From Phoronis australis (taxonomy: Eukaryota > Phoronida > Phoronidae), in contig NMRA01000156.1 in NCBI GenBank assembly GCA_002633005.1, forward strand, positions 524,488-588,487: DNA of 64,000 bases, given 5' to 3'. This document shows, piece by piece, positions 20,014 through 33,400 of the stretch. The position numbers were made by a program, and so were the translations under genes. Below the pieces are notes generated by a model that saw nothing but the letters and a program-made list of their open reading frames with translations, was not told the DNA's origin and did no database searches. Within the stretch, counting starts at the first letter, position 1. Every line of letters begins with the position of its first letter.

Positions 20014-21372
20014 TTCGCCGTGTTTATCTGACTAAATTTAGACTTTTTTACTCACATAAAAGCGGCCTCGTAATTTTTCTTACCATGATAGGAATCTATA
20101 TTTTCATTACCAGCAAGAACATTCAGTGAAAACATCAGGGACTCAAGAAAACGCTTCAGGGTTTAGTAGGATTGGCCAACCCTTAAATTGCCAGTTAGAA
20201 ATCATCGGCACGCATTGCCTTTGACTTGAGTTAATGGTAAAGTCGCCGACGTTGAGTTCAGCGAATGTTTGGCAGACAACGATGACAATAGCGGATTTGC
20301 AGCCACGCCATATTGAAATTAGGTTAAAATGGTGCATTGTGGGTGCTGTGGTCAGGATTCCGAAAGTGGCGATTTGTAATAAGATCAAAAGAACAATGGA
20401 TTTTATTGTTTTGTAGCTCTGGTCAAAGCTAACTCCAACGAGTCTGTAACATCCAGCAATAATCCCCGAAATACGTCTTTTTGGTAGTAAAGCGATAGTG
20501 TTCCTTTAAGCCATAGCCACGGTGGTGAGTTTTTCAAATGTCTCCTTAAATTGTGCCTTTGGCTTTTGTAAAACCTAGAAGCACCTTTGAAAAATAAACT
20601 GTGAATGAAACTAGGCATGTCTATCATAACTTTCAGACTTTGGCCTGTATTAGTTTTTGCATTAAGTGTTGAATGTAGAACTATTAAGAATGGAGAAAAC
20701 ACCATAGTCCGACCATACTGCTTCAGATGCTGAAACTAACCCGCCGTGCCCAAGCAGCTTTTGAGCCTGGTCTGAAACAATAGGGAGCTGCCGAAAATTC
20801 TCAAGCCTAGAAACCACTCCTGAACTGGGTAAGGAACAAAATGAGGCCTACGTAAGTGGCCAAAATCAAAATTTGATTCAATGCACATTTAATGCAATTA
20901 AAGGAACAAAATCATTAGATGAATACGCGCCAAAAGTAGGAATTTCAAATTGGCATTCTTGTAACAAGCTGTAATTAATGATTTAATTATCAACAAGAGA
21001 CACAGGCATTCGAATATTTTACTGTTCTGCGACGCGGACAAGAGTCTACGTGGTCATAAAAATGTGTTCCCCCGGCAGGCGTCAGGGGAATCCAAAGGGT
21101 ACAATTGTAACCAAATTTAAATCGAGCAAATGACCATGGCGCTACTTTGGAAGATCAAATACGTTAGTAAAGAAAGCTCTTTTTTGACCCCAGAATATTG
21201 TTTAAAGCGTATTTCGTGGAGGCATAACTCACTTTTGCTGCGTAAAAGTTCACAACATTTAAGTATTTAGGCCCATATCCAAAATGAGAGCGTTTCGAAA
21301 GCAAGGTTACTCCAGCCGTTTCGCATACGCAAAGACAATTTTCAAGTAACCATTGCCAAGAAACGGTGGACA
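20014..21372. other. Non-coding, no gene seen
   Basis: Several 60-100-codon frames exist on both strands but have no splice sites, motifs or protein-like composition. Confidence 0.4.
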
Positions 21373-21753
21373 TTTTGGCACACCTTGTTCAAAATGATCA
21401 GCATACTGTATTCCACCAATGTGCCTCTTTTCACTTTATTATTAAATGCCAGCTTTCTACGAAGCTCGTGAACAACGGTTGCTATAATTAGCAGGTTACC
21501 TAGCAACCTCTGCTAATTATATCAAGTTTTTGGCAGAATTCACCTAAAGTTACCATCGCAGTACATGTATTTACAAGACTGAGAATTATGCCATTGACTA
21601 ACATGCTTTGCAATATTGTAATGGCTGAATCATTTTGGTTGCTATGGTAAGACGATTTCCTGATGCACTGGCCTGTTACTGAAGAATATGACCAAAATTT
21701 TGACACACTCTGCTCAAAATAATTAACATTGTCTAATTACCAATTTGCCACGA
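21373..21753. repeat. Direct repeat pair around a 12-bp hairpin
   Basis: TTTTGGCACACCTTGTTCAAAATGATCAGCAT (from 21373) is echoed by TTTTGACACACTCTGCTCAAAATAATTAACAT (from about 21697). Both end in CCAAT.TGCC. Between them TATAATTAGCAG (21483-21494) pairs with CTGCTAATTATA (21510-21521). It looks like an old non-autonomous element with sub-terminal repeats. Confidence 0.45.
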
Positions 21754-23912
21754 TTCATGCTTTTATCCCTTTCTGACCCAATTTTTCATCATGAAACTAT
21801 GCTCCGCACTTGGATAAGGCACGTGCTTATGAATAGCGCATCCAGTGCAGGGTGATAATACAATCCTCCATTTGTGGCTCTAATTAATGTACTAATCGCC
21901 ACATATTATAGAGCCAAATATCATATTCCTTCACTCAAAACACACACTGTAGAAATAAACAAGCGACAGAGCCGTGGTCGATAATACATTTCGTAACGAA
22001 ACTAAAGTGTATGAATTATCCTAAAGTGAAAGAAGAAAATTCAACTATTAAGGATACAATCAAAACAAGTCCATGTTTTCTAGAGAGTTTCCATGAATTC
22101 CGACATTTTAACACGCCGAATCTATTTTGGAGTGAAAGTTGATGCAAAATATTTTCCACCGTAGTATTTTGGCACTGAAATTAACTATCCTTTTGCAAAA
22201 TCATGAAATTTAAACTAATTTCGTTACTACACTCATTGGGCATTTTCGGGAAAAGCAAACAAGATATTCATAACCAGCACAAAATGTTCGCCCAGAAACA
22301 CCTATTCGTTTGCCTTTCCTTAAAAATGGTTCGTGCAACAGAAACAAGCACCTTTTCTCACTGCCTAGACTCTGAGGTCAGTGAAATGGGAAAATGATTT
22401 ACTGTTCGATCTGCTTTGCGTGAATTACTCACAATATTTGGTTACAGCTGTTTATCATACCTTCTTTATGAAATAGCCCGAGGGGATATTGAAATTGCAA
22501 CTTTCATGTTGGCGATGTTATTATCTTGTTATTTTTAGTAGCAAATCGAAAAAAAAAACGATTCACAGTCGCTCCTCTTCATTTTCCACCCCTTTGTTTA
22601 AGATCTCCGCACCTCTCCAGTCGTTCCCTTAAAAAGTCAATTGAATATTGGAGGACTCAAATTCACGTTTGTAACATGTCTCGGTAAACAGGTGAGAAAC
22701 TAATAAACCAAACAAACTGCAGACTGCACTTCGTTGTTCGGCAGCGAAATAGGGAACGAATACGAACCACCAAAGGAACAGCAAGTTCTGAACACCTGAT
22801 ACGAGGTTTCCACATGCAAGTATGCAGACACAGCACGAAACAATCCGACAAGATCCATTGGCAAAATTGATCTTTTTATGTGCAAGGACTTATGAGTTGC
22901 TTTGAATGAACTTTTATGAAAAAAATATTTTGTCTTCCACTCTTTGGTGATATGTTAGCCCCTTACAGGGTAAAAATATATATCTGTCAATAGTGAAAGT
23001 TTGGCAAATATGTGAAACCTGTATGTGCTTACTGCGGTATCATGCAACAGGGCTTACATTTGGAAAAGGACATGCCCCGAATATAAGCTTGGCTTAACAC
23101 CAGATATAAAGACCCACAGAGGGAAAATATGAGCGGCATGGATGTGGAATGAGGGTCAATATGTGTAGTTAGATTTTATTTTATTACCTGAAATGTACCA
23201 CTGGTAAATATTGTGGGCCCGTATTTGGATACTATTCCAAATCATGATTCATGGGCCTGTATTTGGGTAGTCCTGGTTGAGGAAATTCCCAGTAACTAAC
23301 ATATCAAAACTTTATTTACACATGGAAAATAATTGGTTGGAAGTTTTCAAAAATTTCAAATTCAAAAAAATTTTGTCAGGTGAATGCAACAACAGCTGCA
23401 ACCAGTTACCTCCATTTTGGTACATACCCTTTAAATGTAATCATGTAAATCTGTTATCATGTAAATCTGTTAAAAGAATACCACTAAAACCCCGTTTTGA
23501 CGACTTCAATGAATCCTCGTTCTGTCACCTGCCAATGCAGTCATTGACGTCAAACTCCCCAACTTAAACTGAGGCAGGAATCAACTAAACACTCATACGC
23601 CCCATGTCACAGATTGGACATTGGTGGGTGGTCTTTTCCCACACGGTTTACCTTGTAATTCGCTTAAAGCGCAGGTCACGCTTGCTCGTTTAGCAGACTT
23701 TGAAAGGAGTTTTCAAAATTTCCTCCAAACTTTTGAGGGTTTCCGAGAGTTACAGAGCATCATTTTGTTTCAGAAAACTGGATGGGAAAGTCGTTTTTAC
23801 TATCTGTTGATAGTCTCTTTAACTTACCATATTACAAACTGCTTATTCGAAATTAATGATAACAGCGCATGCGCCTTTATGGATTTTGCAGCAAAGGTTT
23901 CAGCTGTGTCGA
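21754..23912. other. Non-coding, no gene seen
   Basis: Contains a two-unit 16-bp tandem repeat (ATCATGTAAATCTGTT) at 23440-23471. No supported exon. The open frames at 23277-23983 show no motif. Confidence 0.4.
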
Positions 23913-23955
23913 AGAACAAACACACAAATATGGTGAAACACGATTACTTTTTATT
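23913..23955 (-). terminator. Candidate poly(A) site for the zinc-finger locus
   Basis: On the minus strand AATAAA (23955-23950) is followed 18-35 bases later by CATATTTGTGTGTTTGTTC, a typical GU-rich downstream element. It lies about 6.4 kb past the zinc-finger stop codon, and to its right the plus strand is visibly A- and C-rich. For example, 24481-24540 has 21 C against 4 G. Such asymmetry suits a minus-strand transcript, but other AATAAA words exist nearer the stop codon. Confidence 0.35.
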
Positions 23956-26900
23956 CTCATTATCATTATTGCAATCCACATAAAATACTGAGAAATGGCA
24001 TTTGATTACAGTGCAAAAACACAGGGAAACTTTAAAATATGTCAACAAAACATTCCACAGTACATGGCAAAAATCAAGACACTCTGATGATCTAATAGGT
24101 GAATGCTATCTCCTATACCTACTTCCTAAAGAACACACCCGTGCTTTTTCCATTAAATTGCAGACTACTAATTACAGAATACTTGGTATCATAAAGTCAC
24201 ACACACATGCATTTTGATTGTAAAATTTTAATTACTTATTACAATTACATAGGTTGTCCTAAAATAATTTCTAACGATGCACCCTGTCAAGTTGACTTCG
24301 AGGCTAATATGTCCCAACCAGACATTGCACAAATACTATTGACAACGACCCTAGTGCCTGATATTAAGACAAATGAGAAAGACCTCTATTGCATTTCTAC
24401 ATGGCTAACACCAACAGCAGAGACATCTATTGAGCATCTGCAATCTATCACTCACATACAAATCACTTGACATCACATACCTCTCCATTCAACCTAAACA
24501 CAACACCAACTCATTCTTCCTGTGTAGTAAATCCCTGACATTTTCATTAGAACTTTAACTGTACCCATAATACTGACATCGTCACTTGTCACCAATCACT
24601 ACTGTTGCTAGCTAGTGGTCTCTGCCACATCTCACTACAGGAAACAAGGTGTTCAATCAGATATCACCAAAAGATGGCGCTAACTACCGTGGCAGCCATG
24701 ATGAGAAAGCTACCATCTGGAGGAAAATAACCAGTCTCAGCTATGGTGGCATCTATTCAGCTCATAAACTATTGAAAAAACATTGGTACAAGTGTATATG
24801 GCATCTGTGAACCACGACATCAAACACAATTATGCATTCCGTTACCATCAATGCTTATGACGTTTAACTTACATTAGATATAGTTTAAAACCATGTTTGA
24901 TCACAACAAAACATAACTTAGATTGAATGCACTCATGCTGCTCAAGTCAACCTTTGCTTATGTAGCACAACTCCTTGATGGCTGGTGACATCTGTTGACA
25001 AACATTTGAGATTCATGATATCCCGCTCCTAACCAGCCCAAAAACCTTAAGAAACAATAAAAATCCTACAATAGGCCAGAGAACCTTAGAAATTTTTCTT
25101 TTAACAATTGACAAAATTGAATTCTTCCTTCACAAAGAGCGTAAAATTACAAAAACGTGCATTCTATATCGGTAACAAAATAAATACACACGAACCACAA
25201 CTGAGGAAACAACTGAATAGATTGCAAGTTTTACACTTCGGTGCTATTGACAAATTACAATATAATCTTGTTTGCCTATCAAATAATCACATTGTTATAC
25301 ACCAGTGATAACTAAACTATGGGCAGACTATTCATCTACAAGGCAAAATCTTGTATGTTTAGGAGATCAAATACACTTTGATACTCCAATACCCCCAGAC
25401 TTTCCAATACTCCAAACACAAACACACAGACCAGCATTACAAACTTAAAGAATTCAATAATGTTTTTCAATTAACTATGCTTGCTTAGTCAAATGTCTCG
25501 CACAATTGGAACGGGATAAGACGGGAAAGCTGAGCAATGAAAAATGCGACCAGGTCGTATTGCTCCATTTCCCAAGTGTTGTTCGTGAAAATCATAACAA
25601 CAAAACTAAAATTGCATTCATGTCTAAGATCAATATGCAAAGTTGTAACTGTCAATAGATATTCTGCAAGAGCAAGTCCGCGATAAAAGAAACAACATTT
25701 TGCCATTAAGGAAATGCATTTGTAAATCAATTGGAAAAAGCTTGAGACACGAATTCAGTTTTCATATTTTCATGTTCACCGTGAACTTTACTAATGCAGT
25801 GTCAGCCAGCCAACAAAAACCTACAATGTTAACACATGGGGTTTCAATGAGTTGAGTAGAATTTACCAAATGGAAAAAATGAGCAGAGGCAATTAGTCTT
25901 AAATGAATCAACATCTATGAAAATAACCCTCCAATTATTTTGACATAAAACGCGCAGAAAAGGTTACCCACTCACTGAATTCTATTATTCACCATGTTTT
26001 CGAATGGGAAAAACAAATTTTGCCTTGCTTTCAAAGCAGTTCACTCTCCAGTCCCTGCCTAAACAGTGGTCACAGGCCAAGACTGGAAGGCATTTTTAAT
26101 CTGGAAGATCAAGATATTTCTGCATCAAGATGCACCTTATAAATGAATCGTCTGCCTAGCCATGAATACACTTTAGAGAATTAATCACAAAAATATGTGA
26201 CCACAAGCAATTTGTGAGCGACTGAAATATAAATAAAGAAAAAGAAACATTTAATTTACATAATCTAATAATTGAGACAGTATACCAACCCGCCTGCATT
26301 GCGCATTATGTTTTTAGGTTAACAGCAGAAGAATTATACGCTATCGACTTTTCAAATAAATACGACAAAACAAAGAGATGGATTTAACGAACATAAAATG
26401 ACGGTCCCAAGGGATGAAAATGCAATGGCTAGACTACATACACAATAAACATTAAGTTTAAAACATGCACAGTGTCGACTGGTTTCCAACAAGAAGCTGT
26501 TATACTTAAGAGGCTCATATCTTCCATCATCAAAGACATTTCAATCACTGGATTAACAACCCAATTCTAGATTTATCAACAAACACATAAATACTAAGTA
26601 AAACTTCACACGGATAATACATCAAATAAAATGTGCAATAAATAATAAAATATATGGTGTCATAAAGACACTAAAAACATTAAACAGTGGAAAATGGCTC
26701 CCAAGGCAAACAGAGAATACTACTGGATTTCAACTCGAATGATATTAACAAGGCAAGCGTTGATCCGTAAGACCACATAAAATGTAAAGTGAAATTTACA
26801 CTTACAAACATAAAAAACTGATTGTCAATTTAGAATATAAAATCTATAAAACTCCGAATCGTTAGGCACAAATTAGGTCAACAAACACATGATTACTTAA

Positions 26901-29900
26901 AGCCAGTAGTTGGATTGTCTTATCTAAAAAATTAAAATGCACCGGCCAAGCACAGGTTCATGGAAAAATGTTGGATGAACAGGCATTGAGTGCAAGCGCA
27001 TGGACTCGGAATAATCCAAATATTCTGTCTATTAAAATTTAACCACACAGGATCTCGCAGCACTTCATCTGTGAAGTAAACCGGTGGACTGATTAAACTT
27101 TAATCTATAACAAATTTCAGAAATGTCAACTGACTTGCTTGATTTAGGATAACAGGCGTGCACATCATTTAAATTGTGCCATTCAGTGAATTTCTGAGCA
27201 ATAACCAGCTCGTCAATAGTTACAACATATAGCTTAACAGACAGGCCATTTTCAAGGTCATTGATTTTTCAAACTGGCCATTCAAGGTCATGTAGTCATT
27301 TGGTATAAATTTTCCAATATCTTGCAGTGACTCACAGTCTTAAATAGTTATTTTAACATTCTTGCAATCACCCTCAATTCTTAAACACAGCTGTAACAGC
27401 CATTTTCCAATAAATTATCTCTCAAGGTTTCCATGCATTTAAATCCCTGCAAGGACAGTGAGCACTAGCTATGGGCTTTGCTAGGAACACACTTCAATTT
27501 TGAAGGATGCAAATAGTTCAAGATCACATTGCCATTATGAAGTTCAGACAAATTTGTTGCCACTCTCAGATCACGTTTCAAAACATTCCTCAAAATCTTA
27601 TCTGTGCTAACCTGGTTTCAAAAGAAAACAGCATTGAACTCCTTTGAAAAATTTTTCATTATCTCCTGGCTAACTAGTAACAAGATTCCGCCATGTTGTT
27701 CCCCGGAGATAGAAGACGGTTTCTTCCAGATCCACTTCCCAAACGTTGTGTGATCTCTATAAAAACATCGATCACCCGTATAATTATTCGCTGATTTCTA
27801 ATGCCCATTACAGCGCGTGCCTTCTCTGCAAATGGCAATAAATTATAATTGAGAAATGAAAAATGAAATTCCAATAACGTCACTTTTTCATTGTTATTAA
27901 CACTCTTATGCAAATCAGTGACTTAGATGACACGCTAAGATTTTAGAATCTGGTGATTCATGTAAAGACAAGAACTCAAGAACTAAGAATACACTCAGAA
28001 AAATGTCAGATCGCATTCATGATATTTTACAAAACACATAAATTGTAGTGAAGGAACAACTGACACATTTCGGAATTTAACTTCTTTCTTGGATCTTGCA
28101 CCAGCTCCGGGAAATTACTCGACTTAAATGCATGGAAAACCAGTAACTTTGCCAATGACAAAACACCACGATAAATATAACAGAGATTCTCCTAGTCAGT
28201 ATTGCACATGAGAATTTACCCACAATGCACCAATAACGTCTGCCACATATCTGAAAGCCTTCAAGCTCTAATGAAAACATTGTCAAAATTTTCTGGCTCA
28301 GTGAGTTCACTCTGAATTTAAAAGTTTTCAACCACAATAAAGAATGTTTAGGCACAAGATGAACACTGGGCCACTATGAACACGTGTTAACCCTCTCACA
28401 AAGCTGGTGTATATTTACAAAACACTGGATACCCAAGTTGTAAGAGGTGGAAGCTTTGTTAGACATTAATTTAACTGCAGTTCAATTTTCAGCTGTTCTG
28501 ATACAAAAATAACAAATCCTTTGTAAGGCTGTTATTCATAATACGACAAAAAACTGGTTTTCGTAACCCCCGGTTATATGAGCCCATATGCACATATGCT
28601 TAATCGTTCAAAATCTCACTTTTACATATCAATTTCTTATAGTAGTTATCAATATTAAAGAATCCTGCTATGCTTCAACTGAATGCTGGTTAACAGTATA
28701 GACAGTGCATTGCCAATAGAAATAAGGAATGAAAATTTAATTGGACGGGATGTACTTGAAAACACCCTGAACAGAAAAAATAACAAGGCCCAGTCAGCAG
28801 TATTGCTAACACTTGTGAATACACCGAGAGTAAACAGAATGGAGTATTTTTTCTCAGGCCCCATACAAATGAAACTTGATCACCAAACAGAGAGTAGATG
28901 GGGAAAATGAACAAATTCTCCACGCAGGACCTTGAACCAGGCGATGTATATCAAAAGAAAACAAACCGGGACCTACAACATATTATCAAAGAAAATACTG
29001 CATTGTCAAGTTTTGAATTTGAAAAATATTGTCAAATAGCGCGCACATGAAACTATTACCGGTAACAATCAAAAGACTACAGCGGTGATGGGAAGATATT
29101 TTCAGTTCCCTTGAACAGAAGGTTTTTCAATAAGTCTTGGACAAAATTTTCAGCAATTCATACCAGAAAGTGACTCATTCTAACTGTTCATAACAAATTT
29201 CTCAACAAAAGTAAGTGTTTGCTTAAGGTTTCAAATGTATGTAGTCTCCTTTATTTCCCTCTAATTGAACCGTTTTCATTATGATAAACACCACAGCCAA
29301 GTCAAGATTAATGGTATTTTAGTATGCAATTTAGACTCAAGAAAAATGGAAAATCAATTCTCAAAATACCACAAGAGATTGCGTTAAGTGAAAAAATTCA
29401 GGCGCAGATAGCCTTGTCTTTAACAAACACGACTATCTAGCACTTGTGTTTTTCTTCTAAGCTTACATGATGGGTTTAATCAGCAGTGACCTTCATATCC
29501 CAACACTTTATTGAAAAGATGACTGGAGAAAAAACTCAGAAATTTCATTATTTTATCTCTACGCCATATGGCATCCTCAAGCCTGAATGCTGTGTTTTAA
29601 AACTAAAACCTCAAGGGAAGTCAGTTAAATAAATACCCCTAATAAGTCTTAGTCATGCAGCCGTGTAGGGTTTATGTTTGTACTTTAATTCTGGGATATG
29701 TTAATAGACCAGAACGTACATTAGTCAAATTGAAGTTGTATAATTTCAACTAAAAGACAGCACAGTGTCGGACTTAATTATGACTTGGTGTATAAATGGG
29801 GAGATGATAAACTCGTATGTGCAGTGTTTTCAGCTCATTTCCTATGATTTCAATTTGATGAAATTCAGCAATTGCCCTATATTTGCGTTTGATCTCAATA

Positions 29901-30407
29901 GCTAATTCCAAAATTTTAATATCACTACAAACATAAACTGGCAGCAAATTTGCCATCACACCAATTTTCTACTATTAGCCCTGCGTTGGCACTTCAAATA
30001 GACCATTGTTAAATTTCCCTTTTATCTAGTCCCAGTGTTTATGCAAATATCATTTTACAATTTTACACGTTTTCAAAGAGCCTGGTTCATATTGTCCTGT
30101 TTTCAAAGTGTCAAATTCACCATATGTAGTGTACACAGACATTGCCTATGACCAAAGGGCATTTCAGTGCAGTTTATCAGTTGTCACAGGATACTATGAT
30201 GTGTGCACGTTTTGTAAAACAAACTTCCCTTTTTCATGTCCAGCCGAGCGGAAATGTTTTTAGTAAGTTGGCAGAATAGAGACATTCAAATTTTAGCGAA
30301 AAAAATTGAATGGCCGAAAATGAGAACACTCTCCGATGACAATGGTGAATAGGACAATGTTGGCTAATTTTTGATAAAGAATTTGCAGGCAGATGGTGGG
30401 AAAGCGG
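23956..30407 (-). other. Probable 3' UTR or 3' intron of the zinc-finger gene
   Basis: There is no coding exon on either strand that I can support. The sequence is AT-rich and few dispersed repeats are recognisable, unlike 1-23 kb. Whether it is one long 3' UTR or contains spliced 3' exons is unresolved, because a donor-like site directly follows the stop codon. Confidence 0.35.
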
Positions 30408-30416
30408 ATTTACCTA
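30408..30416 (-). other. Stop codon abutting a donor-like splice site
   Basis: The minus strand reads CCT TAG|GTAAAT: the TAG stop (30416-30414) is immediately followed by GTAAAT. If used, this donor would put the stop at the very end of the exon, with the 3' UTR in a later exon. Confidence 0.45.
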
Positions 30417-33400
30417 AGGTAGAGCGGGAGTCAGACAAAACGACACTTGTTTAGCTTCTGTAATTCTCTTTTTTACAGGCAAGTAGACGGTAGCTGAGAC
30501 AAAATTTCCATCCAAATCTTCCTTGATCGTGAATGGCTGCATAATGAAAGAGCCGCCATCTTTGACCTTGATTGGGGCCGCGTAGGTCACCGGCTGATCC
30601 CCTTGCAGGGTTGAGAAAGCCGGTCTCTTAACTGATGATTTCATCTGTCGGCGAACTTTGTGCTTGAGTAAAATGTGCACACGTAGGTTTCGATAGAATT
30701 TAGACGAGAAGTTGCACTGAGTACAACTATGCACACCAAGCTTCGACTTGTCGACCTGACTGCTAGTCAACTGGTTCTCAGGTGACGAGTTGCAGTCATT
30801 GGTGGCTTTCTTTACTTTGAGATTCTTTTTATGTACGATTCGTATGTGCGTCAGACAGAGAACTCTGCTGCCAAAGCGCTCCCCGCAGTGAGCGCAACGG
30901 TAGCGCTTCCCTGGGCTGGCCGAGACCCCACCTTGCGCGATTCCATTAGTGGTAATGGTGGTGTCACGTGACACGCCATTCACGCGATGATACTCTTTCA
31001 TGTGGCGAATCAATGAATGCTCATACGAGAACGTGCGCAGGCATTCCTTGCACGTGAAAATTTTAGATGTGTTCTGTCCAGCACGTGTATTGTGCTTGCG
31101 CTGCTCATGAGAGTAGACATTAGACAGCCATCTTGTTTTGTAGTCACACTGTGAGCAACTGTACATCTTCACTTTCATACTCTTCATGTAGCGTCGTTTC
31201 ATTTGAAAGTTGCTGAAATACATACTTTGGTGATTTTCCATCAGGTGACTGTACAACTCCTTTTCCGAATGGAAAACCAGTCCACAGAAGTCACAGTTCT
31301 TCGCCACACCCATCTGCTTAGCCAGCGAGAGCCTGAATTCATTTTCATTCGGAGGGGATGGTGGCATGGCTTCAAGATTGATGCCGTGGTCGTTCCTAAG
31401 GTGCAACTCCAACCACTGCTTGTTTCTGAATCGTTGTAAGCAGATCTGACAGATCTCTGACAGCTGGCTAAGATACTGGCTCATGGGGTTGTTGTCGTGG
31501 GACATCGGAGGCGGAGCCTTTTCCTGTCCTTCATCTTTGGGCTCAGGCTTGACTGACACATCAGACTTGTTGAGCTCATCGCTGCTCGTCGATTTGAACG
31601 ACTGATTGCTGTTGTTATTCACCATAGTCGGCGGCCCTGTGAAACTAGCTGCTTTGCGAGGTGAGGGTTCATCCTCAGTGTAAACGCCATGCTTATTGAG
31701 CTTGTGTGTTCTCAGGAAATATTTATTGCACAGCTCCTTGTTGCAGATGTCGCAAAAGACACGTGTCATGTTTGCTGGCTCCTTCCACCGCCATGTGTGA
31801 CGCTCCCCCCCACCAGGTCCTAATGGCACCGCCTTTGGTGTGTGTACAGTAGATGACACACGCTTGTCGGTTGCCTCGGTCCGGATCCCATGCATGTTGA
31901 ATAGATGTGTTCGCAAGAAATACTTGCTACAGAACTCCTTCTTGCAGATTTTACAGTACGCCTCTGGATCAATGCCCATCTTTGTCAATTCTGTGTCTGA
32001 TGGCCCATTCTCAAGCATGCTCAATGTCTCGGGGCTTGGCTTGTTTTCTTTGACTTCTTCGCTCTTTAGTTCTAAATCTGAATATGCACCAATTCCGTGG
32101 TACTTGAATTTGTGAATCTTCAACACGTACTTACTGCTCACTTCCTTGTTGCAGATGTCACATGCCAGTCGCTCTACAGGCCGCGATATTGACATCATTG
32201 CTGACGTCGGTGAAGTGCTGGTGGGGTTAGTATCTGCAAATGACTGCTGCGACGTGTCACTAGGACTCGCGTTCTGAGACAGATTGAGAGGACCTGACTC
32301 TTCTGTCTTGAGATTCAACGGAGTCATGTCTAACGCAGGCATAATTTGAGCATCTGCATTTGCTGTAGGCTCACTGCTGTTGTTCAGATTTGCCTCAGAG
32401 GCCTTGGCAGAATCATCGGGGGTCTTAGTGACGGCAGCAGGTGTGGGCGACGCACATAACGTTCCACTCTGCGACGTATTCAGAGTTGCACTAGTTGGAG
32501 GGGAATTTGGAGACGAGCTTGGCTGGCTAGAACCCTTGGATGAGTCCTCACCAAGGCCATGCTTGTTTGCTTTGTGGATCTTGAGGAAATACTTGTTGCA
32601 GAACTCTTTGCGACAGATCTCGCAGTAAGCGTCAGCATTCAGAACACCCATGCTTCGCAAGGCACTGCTAGGCAGGGCAGGGCTGCTGGCAAGAGATGAC
32701 GGCAATGAAGGGGCAGAGCTCGGCACACCTGCCATTGAAGACAACATTGGGAGGGAAGATGGCGGTGGCAGTGGCGGAGTGTGATTGGGCAAAAAGGCAA
32801 ACTGAGTTGACATTAGAGATTGGGCTGGCAAGAGGGCCATCGGAGGAATAAATGGGTTTAAATATAAGAGATTTGGCATGGCACCCATGCCACTCTGAGC
32901 TGACATGGCGCCCGGAACGGAGGTTGGCGTGAAACTGCCTGTGCTGGCGGCAGAAACGTGATTGTCTAAAGGTGGAACGTTCCAACTTCGTGATGGCTGG
33001 CTGTCAGCTTTGATGCCGTGAACATCGGCTTTGTGTTTCCGGAGGTAGTACTTGTTACAGAAGTGCTTTTGGCAGATCTCGCAAAAGTCCTCTAGATCCG
33101 AGTTGACCGATTTACTTAGGAGAGATTCGTCTTGTTGAGCCTTTTCCTTGAGAAATTCCTTGCTGAGAATGGCATTGGCCAAGTCAATGGGGTTGGCAGG
33201 GAATTCGGGGAAACCCATTCCCGGCTGTGGAAATGTGGGGGGCGAGTCAAAGATGTTGTGCTTGTTGGCACGGTGAGTCTTCAAGAAGTACTTATTACAG
33301 AACTCACGATCACACAGGTCACAGTAGGCATCCTGGTGAAATATCCGCGCACCGTTCTTCTGAACTCCTTCTGGGCCAACTGGAATCTTTTCATCTTCGG

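Noticed and set aside
24002-24470. Plus-strand frames of 71 and 87 codons near the candidate poly(A) site
   Set aside because: No motif or splice signals, and composition follows the strand bias of the region.
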